A stretch of DNA of 64,000 bases from Lentisphaeria bacterium (GTDB lineage: Bacteria > Verrucomicrobiota > Lentisphaeria > Oligosphaerales > Oligosphaeraceae). The translations under genes were made by a program, and so were the position numbers. The stretch lies in the NCBI GenBank assembly GCA_016288215.1, contig JAEEYQ010000026.1, positions 35,503 through 99,502 of the forward strand. The letters run 5' to 3'. Within the stretch, counting starts at the first letter, position 1. Each line of letters opens with the position of its first letter. Below the pieces are notes generated by a model. It searched no databases and was not told the DNA's origin. It saw nothing but the letters and a program-made list of their open reading frames with translations. Of the stretch, positions 1 to 7,487 are shown piece by piece.

Positions 1-1098
1 ATAGCTCAGCAGCACCGCGTCCGCCATGACATGCACGGCCACGTAGCAGAAGTAGCCCTCGCCCTCCAGATTCTTGTTCAGCTCCCACGTCTGGCCTTCG
101 TCCCGCGAAATCGCCGTGCTCAACGGCAATCGCTCTACATGATTGCTTTGGAACACCTTACGCAAATGGGCCGGCGAAGAGCCCTCCGGTACCTCCCGAT
201 TGATCCATTCCGGCGGGAAGTCGCTTTGGTCATTCCACACCAACAGCAAATCGCCGTTGGGCAGCCGTTTGATGGAGGCTGGAGACAGGGGGCCGATGAT
301 GTTGGAGGCATGGGGGGCGTCCCACGTTTCGCCGCCATCGGCGGAATGGTTGACGTATTGGCAGCCCTCTCCTGTACGGCAGAACATCATCACCCGTCCG
401 TCCTTCAGCTCGATGGCCCCCGGCTCCTGTAGGATGACCGCCTCGCCCCGCTCGTTCACGGCATTGTGCTCCTGCCCCGTGTGCCAGGTCTGGCCGCCGT
501 CGTCCGACATGGCGCTGAAGACCTTTCCACGGCCGATGGTGTCATCGTCAGGGCGGTAATGGGCGACGAGCGGCAGCAGAATCCGGCCGCTTTTCAGCTG
601 GATGGCGCGATCGTTGTTCAGCACATAGTAACCGGGTTTGTCTTTCAGGACGGACACTGGCTCGCTCCACGTCTCCCCTTCGTCCGTGGTCACCCGCATC
701 ATGGGGCGGCATTCCATTCCCGCGTTCTCTTTGCGGAGATAGAAGAGCGCGATGCGGTCGTCCTGCAGTCGCAACAGACTGGCGCTCATCACGTTAAGGT
801 CGCCCTCCTGCGGCACGATGATCCGCACGTCGCTCCAGGTCTCCCCATTGTCGGAGGAATAGCGGGCCCCGATGACGCCATGCCCCTCGTCCGAGCCGTC
901 ATCGCCGGTGAAATGGGAGTAGGCGAACATCAGCCGACCATCGTGAAGGGCCACAAAGGACCCTTCGCTGCTGCGCGGGTTGCCCGGCTCCGCATGGAAC
1001 TCAAACAGCTTTCGGGGGACCCCATCGCCGTTGACCATCAACGACATACAACAAAACGCCATCACGCCCAATCTGACCCAAAACCGCTTTTTCGTCAT
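1..1098 (-). CDS. Sialidase-type (BNR/Asp-box) secreted exo-glycosidase, 3' end outside window
   Basis: The reverse strand is open from an ATG at 1098 to the window edge (366 codons, no stop reached). The N-terminus is a signal peptide: basic MTKKR followed by a hydrophobic stretch to about residue 24. Five Asp boxes of the S-x-D-x-G-x-T-W type are visible, including SSDNGETW (81-88), TTDEGETW (137-144), SDDGGQTW (198-205), SADGGETW (252-259) and a later SRDEGQTW. These mark the six-bladed beta-propeller of sialidases (GH33 and relatives). The segments EPGAIELKDGR and LKSGRILLPL are typical of the exo-alpha-sialidase group of PVC and Bacteroidetes bacteria. The likely role is cleavage of terminal sialic acid or a similar sugar outside the cytoplasm; the exact substrate is not readable. 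It lies 60 bp downstream of the unknown gene at 1159-2049, probably in one operon. Confidence 0.85.
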   Translation of the reverse strand, partial: MTKKRFWVRLGVMAFCCMSLMVNGDGVPRKLFEFHAEPGNPRSSEGSFVALHDGRLMFAYSHFTGDDGSDEGHGVIGARYSSDNGETWSDVRIIVPQEGDLNVMSASLLRLQDDRIALFYLRKENAGMECRPMMRVTTDEGETWSEPVSVLKDKPGYYVLNNDRAIQLKSGRILLPLVAHYRPDDDTIGRGKVFSAMSDDGGQTWHTGQEHNAVNERGEAVILQEPGAIELKDGRVMMFCRTGEGCQYVNHSADGGETWDAPHASNIIGPLSPASIKRLPNGDLLLVWNDQSDFPPEWINREVPEGSSPAHLRKVFQSNHVERLPLSTAISRDEGQTWELNKNLEGEGYFCYVAVHVMADAVLLSY

Positions 1099-1158
1099 GA
1101 TTCTTGTCCTTTTGTCCTTCAAGAGAAAACTGCGTTCATCGCATGTTCATCGCCGCGT

Positions 1159-2049
1159 TCACGACACAAAATAGCGGATGGCACAATGGCGGCGAACCTT
1201 CTCGTATTCAAGGGTATAGGGATTGCAGCGCCAAAAGACCACCTGACCGTCGTTGCGGAGAAGCAGGTTTCCATAAGACCAGTTGCCAGAGCCGTAACGC
1301 ATTGGGATGGAAGGCTTTACCATGACAATCGGCTGACTGGTAATGGAGAAGATGCGCCGCTCCGTGTTGTAGTAGCCGGAGCCCATGGGCGAAAACAGCT
1401 CGGAGGACAAGTCCCCCGGCTGACGGTCAAAGTCCCGTATGGACGCCTTGAACTCGCGGCCTTCGCGGAACGCCTCCACCAAATCATCCAGGCTGCCCAC
1501 CAGCGGATTGCCGTTCTCGTCATGGGAGTAGACCTCCTGCCAGCGGTCCCGCACATAATAGCGGAATTCGGTGAAGTCATAGACAAAATTCTGCGACGGC
1601 GCATTGGTGTTCTGATCGAACATGCTGATGGTGTGATACTTCGGCATATCCGAAGGATCGACCGCAGGGCACTCGCCGGTGGGAGGCACTTTGGGGCCGT
1701 TGTCCAAAAACGGTCTGGCGATGGCCTGCTGACCGTCCTCGTTGTACATGAAAAAGGACCAGGAGGGTCGCTCGCCGAAGTCCACAGGCGGAGTGACGGG
1801 CATCCGCAAGTTCATGATGCCGGCGCCCCAACGGCCGTCGATGAGCCAAGTGACGCGGAAATCGGACACCTCGTCAATCAGCTCCGGATTGTCCGAACCC
1901 GGCTCGATGTGCTCATTGTGGTGAAACCCCGTGTAGATGCGCAGATCCGCCCCGCGGGCGATGGCCGCCCGCAACGCCTCCGGGCTGCCGGAAACCACAT
2001 GACGGCCCGAATCCAACACCAACACCTTCTCAAATGCGGAACTTGTCAT
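1159..2049 (-). CDS. Conserved protein of unknown function upstream of sialidase
   Basis: A 296-residue protein without a signal peptide or membrane segment. I do not recognise a named domain. The chosen start is the ATG at 2049, preceded by GAGG six bases upstream; a GTG at 2073 would add eight residues. The N-terminal part (LVLDSGRHVVSGSPEAL, then ARGADLRIYTGFHHNEHI) and the middle part (GIMNLRMPV, SFFMYNEDGQQAIARP) resemble uncharacterised proteins I recall from planctomycetes and Lentisphaerota, which often sit near carbohydrate-active genes; that recollection is unverified. The protein is rich in aromatic residues, with a tryptophan/tyrosine-rich C-terminus. The spacing of 60 bp to the sialidase start suggests co-transcription, so a role in glycan use or its control is an inference only. 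Confidence 0.75.
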   Translation of the reverse strand: MTSSAFEKVLVLDSGRHVVSGSPEALRAAIARGADLRIYTGFHHNEHIEPGSDNPELIDEVSDFRVTWLIDGRWGAGIMNLRMPVTPPVDFGERPSWSFFMYNEDGQQAIARPFLDNGPKVPPTGECPAVDPSDMPKYHTISMFDQNTNAPSQNFVYDFTEFRYYVRDRWQEVYSHDENGNPLVGSLDDLVEAFREGREFKASIRDFDRQPGDLSSELFSPMGSGYYNTERRIFSITSQPIVMVKPSIPMRYGSGNWSYGNLLLRNDGQVVFWRCNPYTLEYEKVRRHCAIRYFVS

Positions 2050-2354
2050 GCAAAACCTCGCTTCTTTCTCCACTTCAGTGGATCATAGAGCATATTATTT
2101 TTATAAGTTACTTATTATCAATGATTTACAAATATCTCTAATGATTGGCCACGGGAAGGATTCTCCCGCCTGCCTTCATACTATAAGCGGCCTACCCCAC
2201 GTTTCAACATCAATGACGCATGGTTTTCCGCAATTGTATTCCGTGTCACTCTTCATGGCGCACTCTTCACTTTTCATTTGACGCGAGACGTGAGATAAGA
2301 AAAGTGAAAAGAGACGCTGAATGCGGAACGCATCTTTTCTATTGTCCCCTGCCT

Positions 2355-2396
2355 TTCGTCTCTCGTCTCCCGTCTCTCGTCTCCCGTCTCTCGTCC
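2355..2396. repeat. CGTCTCTCGTCTCC minisatellite
   Basis: About three copies of a 14-nt unit CGTCTCTCGTCTCC lie head to tail. A degenerate version of the same pyrimidine-rich sequence recurs at about 2762-2810. The array is confined to noncoding DNA and codes for nothing recognisable. Confidence 0.8.
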
Positions 2397-2445
2397 CATG
2401 AAAAGAGCCGCGGCCCCCGTCTCGCTTTCCACGTCTCCCGTCTCA

Positions 2446-2474
2446 CGTCAGAGATAAGTTGCATTTATTGCAAT
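2446..2474 (+). repeat. 29-nt inverted repeat, left arm; head of dispersed repeat (copy C)
   Basis: The arm runs CGTCAGAGATAAGTTGCATT and on to TTGCAA; 26 of 29 bases match the reverse complement of 2725-2753. It contains the perfect palindrome TTGCA-TTTAT-TGCAA (2459-2473). The following ~80 bp (for example ACGAAAACGCCAG) resemble the matching part of the copy at 42938. Confidence 0.8.
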
Positions 2475-2613
2475 ATCAAAAAGTGCTCGAAAGGAGCCTC
2501 TGCCTTTCCCCACGAAAACGCCAGAATCGCGTACAAGGGGCCTTGCAGACGCCTTTAATATTTTAGGTATTAATATACCTAAATGCATGCATCATGCCAC
2601 AGCGCGCGTTTAA

Positions 2614-2753
2614 AGTGCCCTAGCGGCCATTTTCTTCAAAAAAGAGGGTCAAAAATCGCCTGAAGTTGCAAAAAACCGTCATGACCACAAAACAGCCGTT
2701 CCAAGAGACAAAATAGCCCACAAACTTGCAATGAATGCAACTTTTCTCTGACG
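2614..2753 (-). repeat. Dispersed ~130-nt repeat, copy A, with inverted-repeat head
   Basis: Read on the minus strand this starts with the 29-nt arm (2753-2725, containing TTGCA-TTCAT-TGCAA) and ends with ATGGCCGCTAGGGCACT (2630-2614). The copy at 42938-43066 on the plus strand has the same head palindrome and ATGGCCGCTAGGGCCACT at the same distance (about 96 nt), with scattered identity between. I see no ORF conserved across the copies beyond a short pattern of the SCIHCNF type. The function is unknown. Confidence 0.7.
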
Positions 2754-2999
2754 CAAGACGCGTCTTCCGTCTCGTGTCCCCCACACCCCGTCCCCCGTCT
2801 CCCGTCCCATGAAAAGAGAAAAGAGCCGCGGCCCCCTGCGACGAAAGTTTGCGTCTTTTCGAGAAACTATCCAAAAAAACGGCGGCGGAAATTGACTTCA
2901 AACCACCCCAAATTATATTATAGGTGGTGCCGTTTAGCATGCACCAGTGAGTTCGAAGCACCTGTCCCGCACTCCGCAAGAGACATTGGAGAAAGAGCC

Positions 3000-5156
3000 A
3001 TGGCGAAAGCTCAACACATGGAATTTCCAGACATCTATCCGTATCCCAAGCAGATCACCTTGACGGGAGGAGACAGCGACCTGTCTTTGGACATTCGCCT
3101 TGTCACCAGCAACGTCTCGCCGTTGCAGCGAAAGGCCGTCCGCTCCGTGCTGACCATGTCCGGCGTCCGGGTCGTGGCCAATAAGAAGAAATATGTGATT
3201 GACGCGCAAGTCCTTTCCCCTGAGGACTTTGACCTTTCCGAAGTTCCCGAGGCCTGCCGCAAGGACTTCTATGAGCTGCGCATTCAGGGCAGCGAAGTCT
3301 ACATCCGTGCTCCGGAGCAGGACGGCACCGTGTACGCCGCCCACACGCTGGCGGCCATCTACAAACGCCATTCCCGCGGCGAAATCATTCCGAATCTGGT
3401 GGTTCGGGACTGGCCCCACATTCCGATGCGCGGCATTTTCGTGGAGAACAAATGGGGTCCGGACCGCATGACCGAACAGGATTGGATGCAGACCATCGAC
3501 ACGTTGGCCTCCTTCAAGATGAATGTTATGGGCATTGGCCTGTACGGCTGTTGGGGCAGCTGCCGCTTCGAAGGGGTCAACCACCCCACGGAGTTCCTTA
3601 TGGTTCCCGTGCCCGAACACGATGAGCTGAAGCCCACCCACACGCTCCGCTGGTATTCCCCCAATCGGGAGGAATGGCGCGAAGACACCTACCTGCCCAC
3701 CCAATGGACCAGCGGCATGCTGAACAACGTGGTGGAATACGGCAAGGAGCGGGGCGTCACCATCATCCCCTTTGTCAACAGCTACGGCCACAACACCTAC
3801 TTCGCGCGGATGATTCCTGAAATCTCCGCGAAGGACGCGCAAGGCAAACCCACAGGCGTAGGCTATTGCATCAACTCCCCCAAGACCCGCGAGTTCGTGG
3901 AAAAATTCTACAGTGACATCATTGACCGCTATTTCGGCGGCAAGCTGGAGTATTTCCACATCCAGATGGACGAAGTCTGGCCGGACTACCCTTGGCCGGA
4001 CGAACCCTGCAAAGACGGCTCCCCCATATGCAAGTGCAAGCGCTGCAAGGGGAAAAAGCCGGAGGACAGCATTCAGGACTACGTGATCTGGCTGGTCAAG
4101 ATGCTTACGTCGAAGGGCGTCAAAAAGGTCGTCATGTGGAATGACCAGCTCTCCCGCCACATGGACATTCTGGGCAAGGAATTTGCCAACCGTCTGGCCG
4201 CCGAAGGACTGAAGGACAAGCTGATTCTCCATTGGTGGTGGTACAGCAACCAGTCCATCGACGAGAAGAACCACGTCTCCATGGGCCGCAAGCTGGGCAT
4301 CAACGGCTGGGTCGCCCCCATGACCTGCTACTACGATTGGAGCACTTACGACTATCGTCTGCCCAACATCGAGCTGATGATGCGCATGGCGGACAAGGAA
4401 AAGGCCTGCGGTGCCGTGTCTTACGCCGTCCATAACCCCTCTCACATCGACCACGAGGCCCTGTTGGCGGGATTTGCGTGGGAGTCCACCACCGGCCAGA
4501 ACATGCAGAAGCTGAACCGCCGCTGGGCCCAAGCCCTTTATGGGGCCAACGCCGACACCTATTTGAAGGCCATGAAGAACCTGACAGAGGCCGCGCAGGA
4601 TGACACCTGCCGCTCTTGCATGTACTATTCCTACTCCTATGTCAGCGGCGGCTCCCTCCACACCTATCCCAAGGAACCGCTGGAAAAGCTGGAAGCCCTT
4701 GCGCCCCAGAAGGATCCCATCGCCATTCTGACCAACGTCTCCCAAAAGGCCGCTCAGGCGGACGCCCTCTTCCAGGAGCTTCTCGCGGACGAGTCCCTGA
4801 AGGACCTGCAGAAAAGCTCCCTCTGCAGTCTCCGCGCCCACAGTCTGCGGCTGCAGGCGGTGGCGGACATTTTCCGCTGGCTGCTGGAACTCCGCGCCAA
4901 CCTGGCCTCCGGCATGGTCAAGAAGAGCATGGCCACGGCCTGCGCCGCGGCGCGGGAAGAATATGTGGCGAAGCTGGCGCTCATCGAGAAGCTGAGCCCC
5001 ACATGGCTGGTTCCCTCCACGCTGCAGGCGCTTTCCGTCATGGTCGCCTTCCTGGACCAGCTTCTGGAAAGCATCAAGCTCTACGGCGGCAAGAAGAAGG
5101 CCAGCGCCCTCAGCTGGGCCGGCGAACTGCCGCCGTTCCGCACTCAAGAGGAATAA
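3000..5156 (+). CDS. GH20-like beta-N-acetylhexosaminidase family protein
   Basis: A 718-residue protein. The start is the ATG at 3000, preceded by GGAGAAAGAGCC; upstream in-frame codons lie in repeat DNA. Residues 1-130 resemble the GH20b domain that precedes GH20 catalytic barrels (YPYPKQITLTGG, then APEQDGTVYAAHTLAAIY). The barrel begins at about residue 134 with VVRDWPHIPMRGIFVENKWG, like the RGxxxD entry of GH20. The Asp-Glu pair expected of substrate-assisted hexosaminidases appears in FHIQMDEVWP (D324, E325), though the usual GGDE context is QMDE. A CxCxxC cluster (ICKCKRC) follows within 30 residues. The C-terminal 230 residues are helical. No signal peptide is visible, so a cytoplasmic role on imported oligosaccharides is likely. 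The pairing with the GH2 gene downstream fits glycan breakdown. Confidence 0.75.
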   Translation: MAKAQHMEFPDIYPYPKQITLTGGDSDLSLDIRLVTSNVSPLQRKAVRSVLTMSGVRVVANKKKYVIDAQVLSPEDFDLSEVPEACRKDFYELRIQGSEVYIRAPEQDGTVYAAHTLAAIYKRHSRGEIIPNLVVRDWPHIPMRGIFVENKWGPDRMTEQDWMQTIDTLASFKMNVMGIGLYGCWGSCRFEGVNHPTEFLMVPVPEHDELKPTHTLRWYSPNREEWREDTYLPTQWTSGMLNNVVEYGKERGVTIIPFVNSYGHNTYFARMIPEISAKDAQGKPTGVGYCINSPKTREFVEKFYSDIIDRYFGGKLEYFHIQMDEVWPDYPWPDEPCKDGSPICKCKRCKGKKPEDSIQDYVIWLVKMLTSKGVKKVVMWNDQLSRHMDILGKEFANRLAAEGLKDKLILHWWWYSNQSIDEKNHVSMGRKLGINGWVAPMTCYYDWSTYDYRLPNIELMMRMADKEKACGAVSYAVHNPSHIDHEALLAGFAWESTTGQNMQKLNRRWAQALYGANADTYLKAMKNLTEAAQDDTCRSCMYYSYSYVSGGSLHTYPKEPLEKLEALAPQKDPIAILTNVSQKAAQADALFQELLADESLKDLQKSSLCSLRAHSLRLQAVADIFRWLLELRANLASGMVKKSMATACAAAREEYVAKLALIEKLSPTWLVPSTLQALSVMVAFLDQLLESIKLYGGKKKASALSWAGELPPFRTQEE

Positions 5157-5233
5157 CCCTCCGCCTTTTGCACACGGCATGATCACGATGCGCAACAGAA
5201 TCTGAATCCGTTGCGCATCGCATTTTTATATTA

Positions 5234-5265
5234 TTGCAAATATTGCAATATTGTTGCATTTATTG
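5234..5265. promoter_or_regulatory. TTGCA-N5-TGCAA palindrome plus half copy before the GH2 gene
   Basis: The palindrome TTGCA-AATAT-TGCAA lies at 5234-5248, followed at 5254 by TTGCATTTATTG, a near copy of the motif at 2459. Both are within 50 bp of the GH2 start codon. The position and symmetry suggest an operator, but the same palindrome also heads the dispersed repeats, so it could be a repeat remnant. Confidence 0.4.
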
Positions 5266-5282
5266 ATATCACAGGAGAAGAG

Positions 5283-7007
5283 ATGGTCGGAGTCGTGGAG
5301 GACTGGAATCTGGAGGACGGCGGTGCATTGAGTCTGAATGGAAGCTGGAGCTTCCGCTTCGAGGAGGAAAAGGCTCTGGAGGATGTGGCCGACGAGGCCT
5401 TCGAGGCCACGGACGTCATCACCGTCCCCGGCTGCTTCGACACCTTTCCAAAATGGTTCCTCAAACGGGGCACCGGCCTGTATCGGCGGACATTCACCCT
5501 GCCTCGTCCCGTCAAAAACGCATGGCTGACCGTGGACGGCATGGGCCTGCGGGGCGATTTCCGTCTGGACGGCAAGCCCTTGGGCATTCATCCCTATCCC
5601 TATGCGCGGCTTGAGCTGGAAACCGGCCCGCTGGCCGCCGGAACCCACACCGTCTTCGCCGCCTTGGACAACCGATTCGATTGGGAACGCCTCAAATTGG
5701 TCCGCCCCTACTACGACTTCTATTTCTACGGCGGATTCTACCACGGCGTCAGCCTGGCCTTCGACCATCGCAAGCTGCAGATTCGGACCCGCGACTATCA
5801 AAACGGCACCATCGAATTGCGCGCCATCGGCTTCCCCGCCGACGATTTTGCGGCCCATCTGGTCTTCGATGACGTCCACGGCATGGACGTGGCATTTCAT
5901 GACGGCCGTGCCCTTGTCCGCGTCCCCCACTTCCGCCTCTGGTCCCCTGACTCGCCCCATCTCCATCATGTCACCTTGACCGATGGCCACGCCGCCCCCC
6001 TTTCCGCACGGTTCGGCATTCGGGAGGTCAAGACCGAAAATCGCCGTATCTTGTTGAACGGCAAGCCAATATATCTACGAGGAGTCAATCGGCACGACTC
6101 CCACATCGAATTTGGCGTCACGACTCCCGACACCCAGGCCCTGCGGGATCTCCAGCTCATCAAGTCCTTGAACGCCAACTTCATCCGTGGGGCCCACTAT
6201 CAGCAGTCCAGCCGCTTTTTGGATCTCTGCGACGAAATGGGCCTGCTGGTCTGGGAGGAGTCCTTGGGATGGGGCAACGGGCAACCCTACACGCGCCGAA
6301 ACGACATCAACGAGCTAGAAGACGAAGGCTTTGTGGAGGCTCAAATCCATGAAACGCGGGAGATGGTGCGGGCCAGCTTCAATCACCCTTGCGTCATCAT
6401 CCAGGGCTTCCTCAACGAATGCGACAGCAAGCAACCATGCTGCAAGGCCTTGGTTGACAAGCTGATACAGACTATTCGAGACGAAGATTCCGGTCGTCTC
6501 GTGAGCTTTGCCTGCAACACCTGGAAAGAGGATATCTGCCATGAGGGCACCGATGTGGTCGCCTTCAACACCTATCCAGGGGTCATTCCCATGGTTCCGG
6601 GACTTCCGGAGGATTTGGCATGGAAGGTGGCGGACGGACCATCGGGCTTCAACACCATCACCGCCCATCTCCGTGCACGGTATCCGGAGAAGCCCATCAT
6701 CGTCTCCGAAAGCGGCTGCGGCGCCCTGTACGGCAGCCACGACGAGGCGGCGGCCGTCTACACGGAGGAGTTTCAGGTGGAGTTTCTGCAGAATGTGCTC
6801 CAGACGATTCTCGCCAATCCGGAGCTGGCCGGCTATGCCATCTGGCAGTTTGCGGACAACCGGACCTACCACCGCAACAGCAACGGCGAAGGCGGCAAGC
6901 CCTACGGCATCAGCATCGCCGGCCTCTACACCCACCAGCGTCAGCCAAAGAAATCCGTGGAGACGGTGCGCGAATACTTCCGCCGCATGAAAGAGGAGCG
7001 GGAGTGA
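5283..7007 (+). CDS. Glycoside hydrolase family 2 (beta-galactosidase/beta-glucuronidase-like)
   Basis: A 574-residue protein with the GH2 order: N-terminal jelly-roll sugar-binding domain (about 1-165, LNGSWSFRFE and LYRRTFTLP), immunoglobulin-like sandwich (165-255), and TIM barrel from about 260 (LNGKPIYLRGVNRHDSH). The acid/base is E379 in IQGFLNECDS, and the nucleophile is E476 in IVSESGCGALYG. The start is the ATG at 5283, preceded by AGGAGAAG; the earlier in-frame ATG lies in AT-rich repeat sequence. No signal peptide is seen. The size and the barrel entry RGVNRHDSH are close to beta-glucuronidases and small beta-galactosidases; I cannot choose between them. It is 126 bp downstream of the GH20-like gene and probably takes part in the same pathway. 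Confidence 0.88.
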   Translation: MVGVVEDWNLEDGGALSLNGSWSFRFEEEKALEDVADEAFEATDVITVPGCFDTFPKWFLKRGTGLYRRTFTLPRPVKNAWLTVDGMGLRGDFRLDGKPLGIHPYPYARLELETGPLAAGTHTVFAALDNRFDWERLKLVRPYYDFYFYGGFYHGVSLAFDHRKLQIRTRDYQNGTIELRAIGFPADDFAAHLVFDDVHGMDVAFHDGRALVRVPHFRLWSPDSPHLHHVTLTDGHAAPLSARFGIREVKTENRRILLNGKPIYLRGVNRHDSHIEFGVTTPDTQALRDLQLIKSLNANFIRGAHYQQSSRFLDLCDEMGLLVWEESLGWGNGQPYTRRNDINELEDEGFVEAQIHETREMVRASFNHPCVIIQGFLNECDSKQPCCKALVDKLIQTIRDEDSGRLVSFACNTWKEDICHEGTDVVAFNTYPGVIPMVPGLPEDLAWKVADGPSGFNTITAHLRARYPEKPIIVSESGCGALYGSHDEAAAVYTEEFQVEFLQNVLQTILANPELAGYAIWQFADNRTYHRNSNGEGGKPYGISIAGLYTHQRQPKKSVETVREYFRRMKEERE

Positions 7008-7054
7008 ACAGAGGCCAACCATAATCCGCCATTCCATGGATGGATTGTGATTGT

Positions 7055-7143
7055 CTTTTCACTCTTCACTCTTCACTTTTCACTCTTCACTTTTCACTCT
7101 TCACTTTTCACTCTTCACTTTTCACTCTTCACTTTTCACTTTT
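7055..7143. repeat. TTTTCACTCTTCAC minisatellite
   Basis: About six tandem copies of a 14-nt unit made of TTTTCAC and TCTTCAC halves, immediately after the GH2 gene. A shorter related stretch occurs near 2248-2280. Any frame through it gives only an FSLFTLH-type repeat. Confidence 0.85.
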
Positions 7144-7431
7144 GGCGCAGGACGCGGGACATGAGACGCAGCGCGTCCCATCATCGCCAATCGCAGTGGA
7201 GCTTGAATGAAAAGAACCACCCATTGTCCTTCATTGAGGGATTACACGGGTTTTCCACAAAAATGGAGAAAAAAGCGTTTTGTCGATTTGCAAAAGAAAC
7301 CTCACGCTCTATTTTAAGTGTTGGTGACGCTTCGCGGTACTCTGAACAATAATACATTGGGATCTACATGATCTTACTTTCACTTTGGCTAGCAGAGTGA
7401 CATAAGATGCGTCACCTTTTCTGAAACGTCG

Positions 7432-7465
7432 CGCCCTGCGGAATCCTCCCAGGGCGTTCATTTTA
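7432..7465 (+). terminator. Possible terminator-like hairpin before rsgA
   Basis: Inverted repeat CGCCCTG / CAGGGCG with an 11-nt loop, followed by a T-rich tail TTCATTTTAT. It ends about 30 bp before the rsgA start, so it could be a terminator of upstream transcription or a leader structure; the tail is imperfect. Confidence 0.35.
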
Positions 7466-7487
7466 TCGGCCCGCTCTGCAAATTCAC

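Larger units (their letters stand above)
2050..2999. other. Repeat-rich intergenic region, no convincing gene
   Basis: This 950-bp gap contains no ORF with protein-like composition. It holds a CTCTTCACTTTTCA-type stretch near 2245-2280, a CGTCTCTCGTCTCC minisatellite (about 2355-2396) with a related stretch at 2762-2810, a direct repeat of the CCCATGAAAAGAG..CCGCGGCCCCC type near 2395-2418 and 2805-2838, and a 29-nt inverted repeat (2446-2474 and 2725-2753). The reverse ORF at 2620-2979 crosses these repeats and is probably not a gene. An AT-rich segment near 2911-2923, flanked by CCACC and GGTGG, lies about 75 bp before the next gene and could belong to its promoter. Confidence 0.7.
7008..7487. 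other. Intergenic region with minisatellite and possible hairpin
   Basis: No credible gene. 7055-7143 is a TTTTCACTCTTCAC minisatellite, followed by GGCGCAGGACGCGGGACATGAG, which resembles the sequence after the similar repeat near 2265. A 7-bp stem (CGCCCTG at 7432-7438 with CAGGGCG at 7450-7456), followed by TTCATTTTAT, precedes rsgA. Confidence 0.7.

Noticed and set aside
466..2088. Long + strand ORF of 540 codons across the sialidase and the unknown gene
   Set aside because: It is antisense to two genes with clear Asp boxes, a signal peptide and good starts; its own translation shows no domain and crosses both gene borders.
2620..2979. Possible small gene with an SCIHCKF motif
   Set aside because: It lies over the inverted and dispersed repeats; the frame is not kept between repeat copies, and no start signal is seen.
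2934..5195. Long minus-strand ORF of 753 codons
   Set aside because: It mirrors the GH20-like gene codon for codon, a common shadow in GC-rich DNA; no recognisable protein features.
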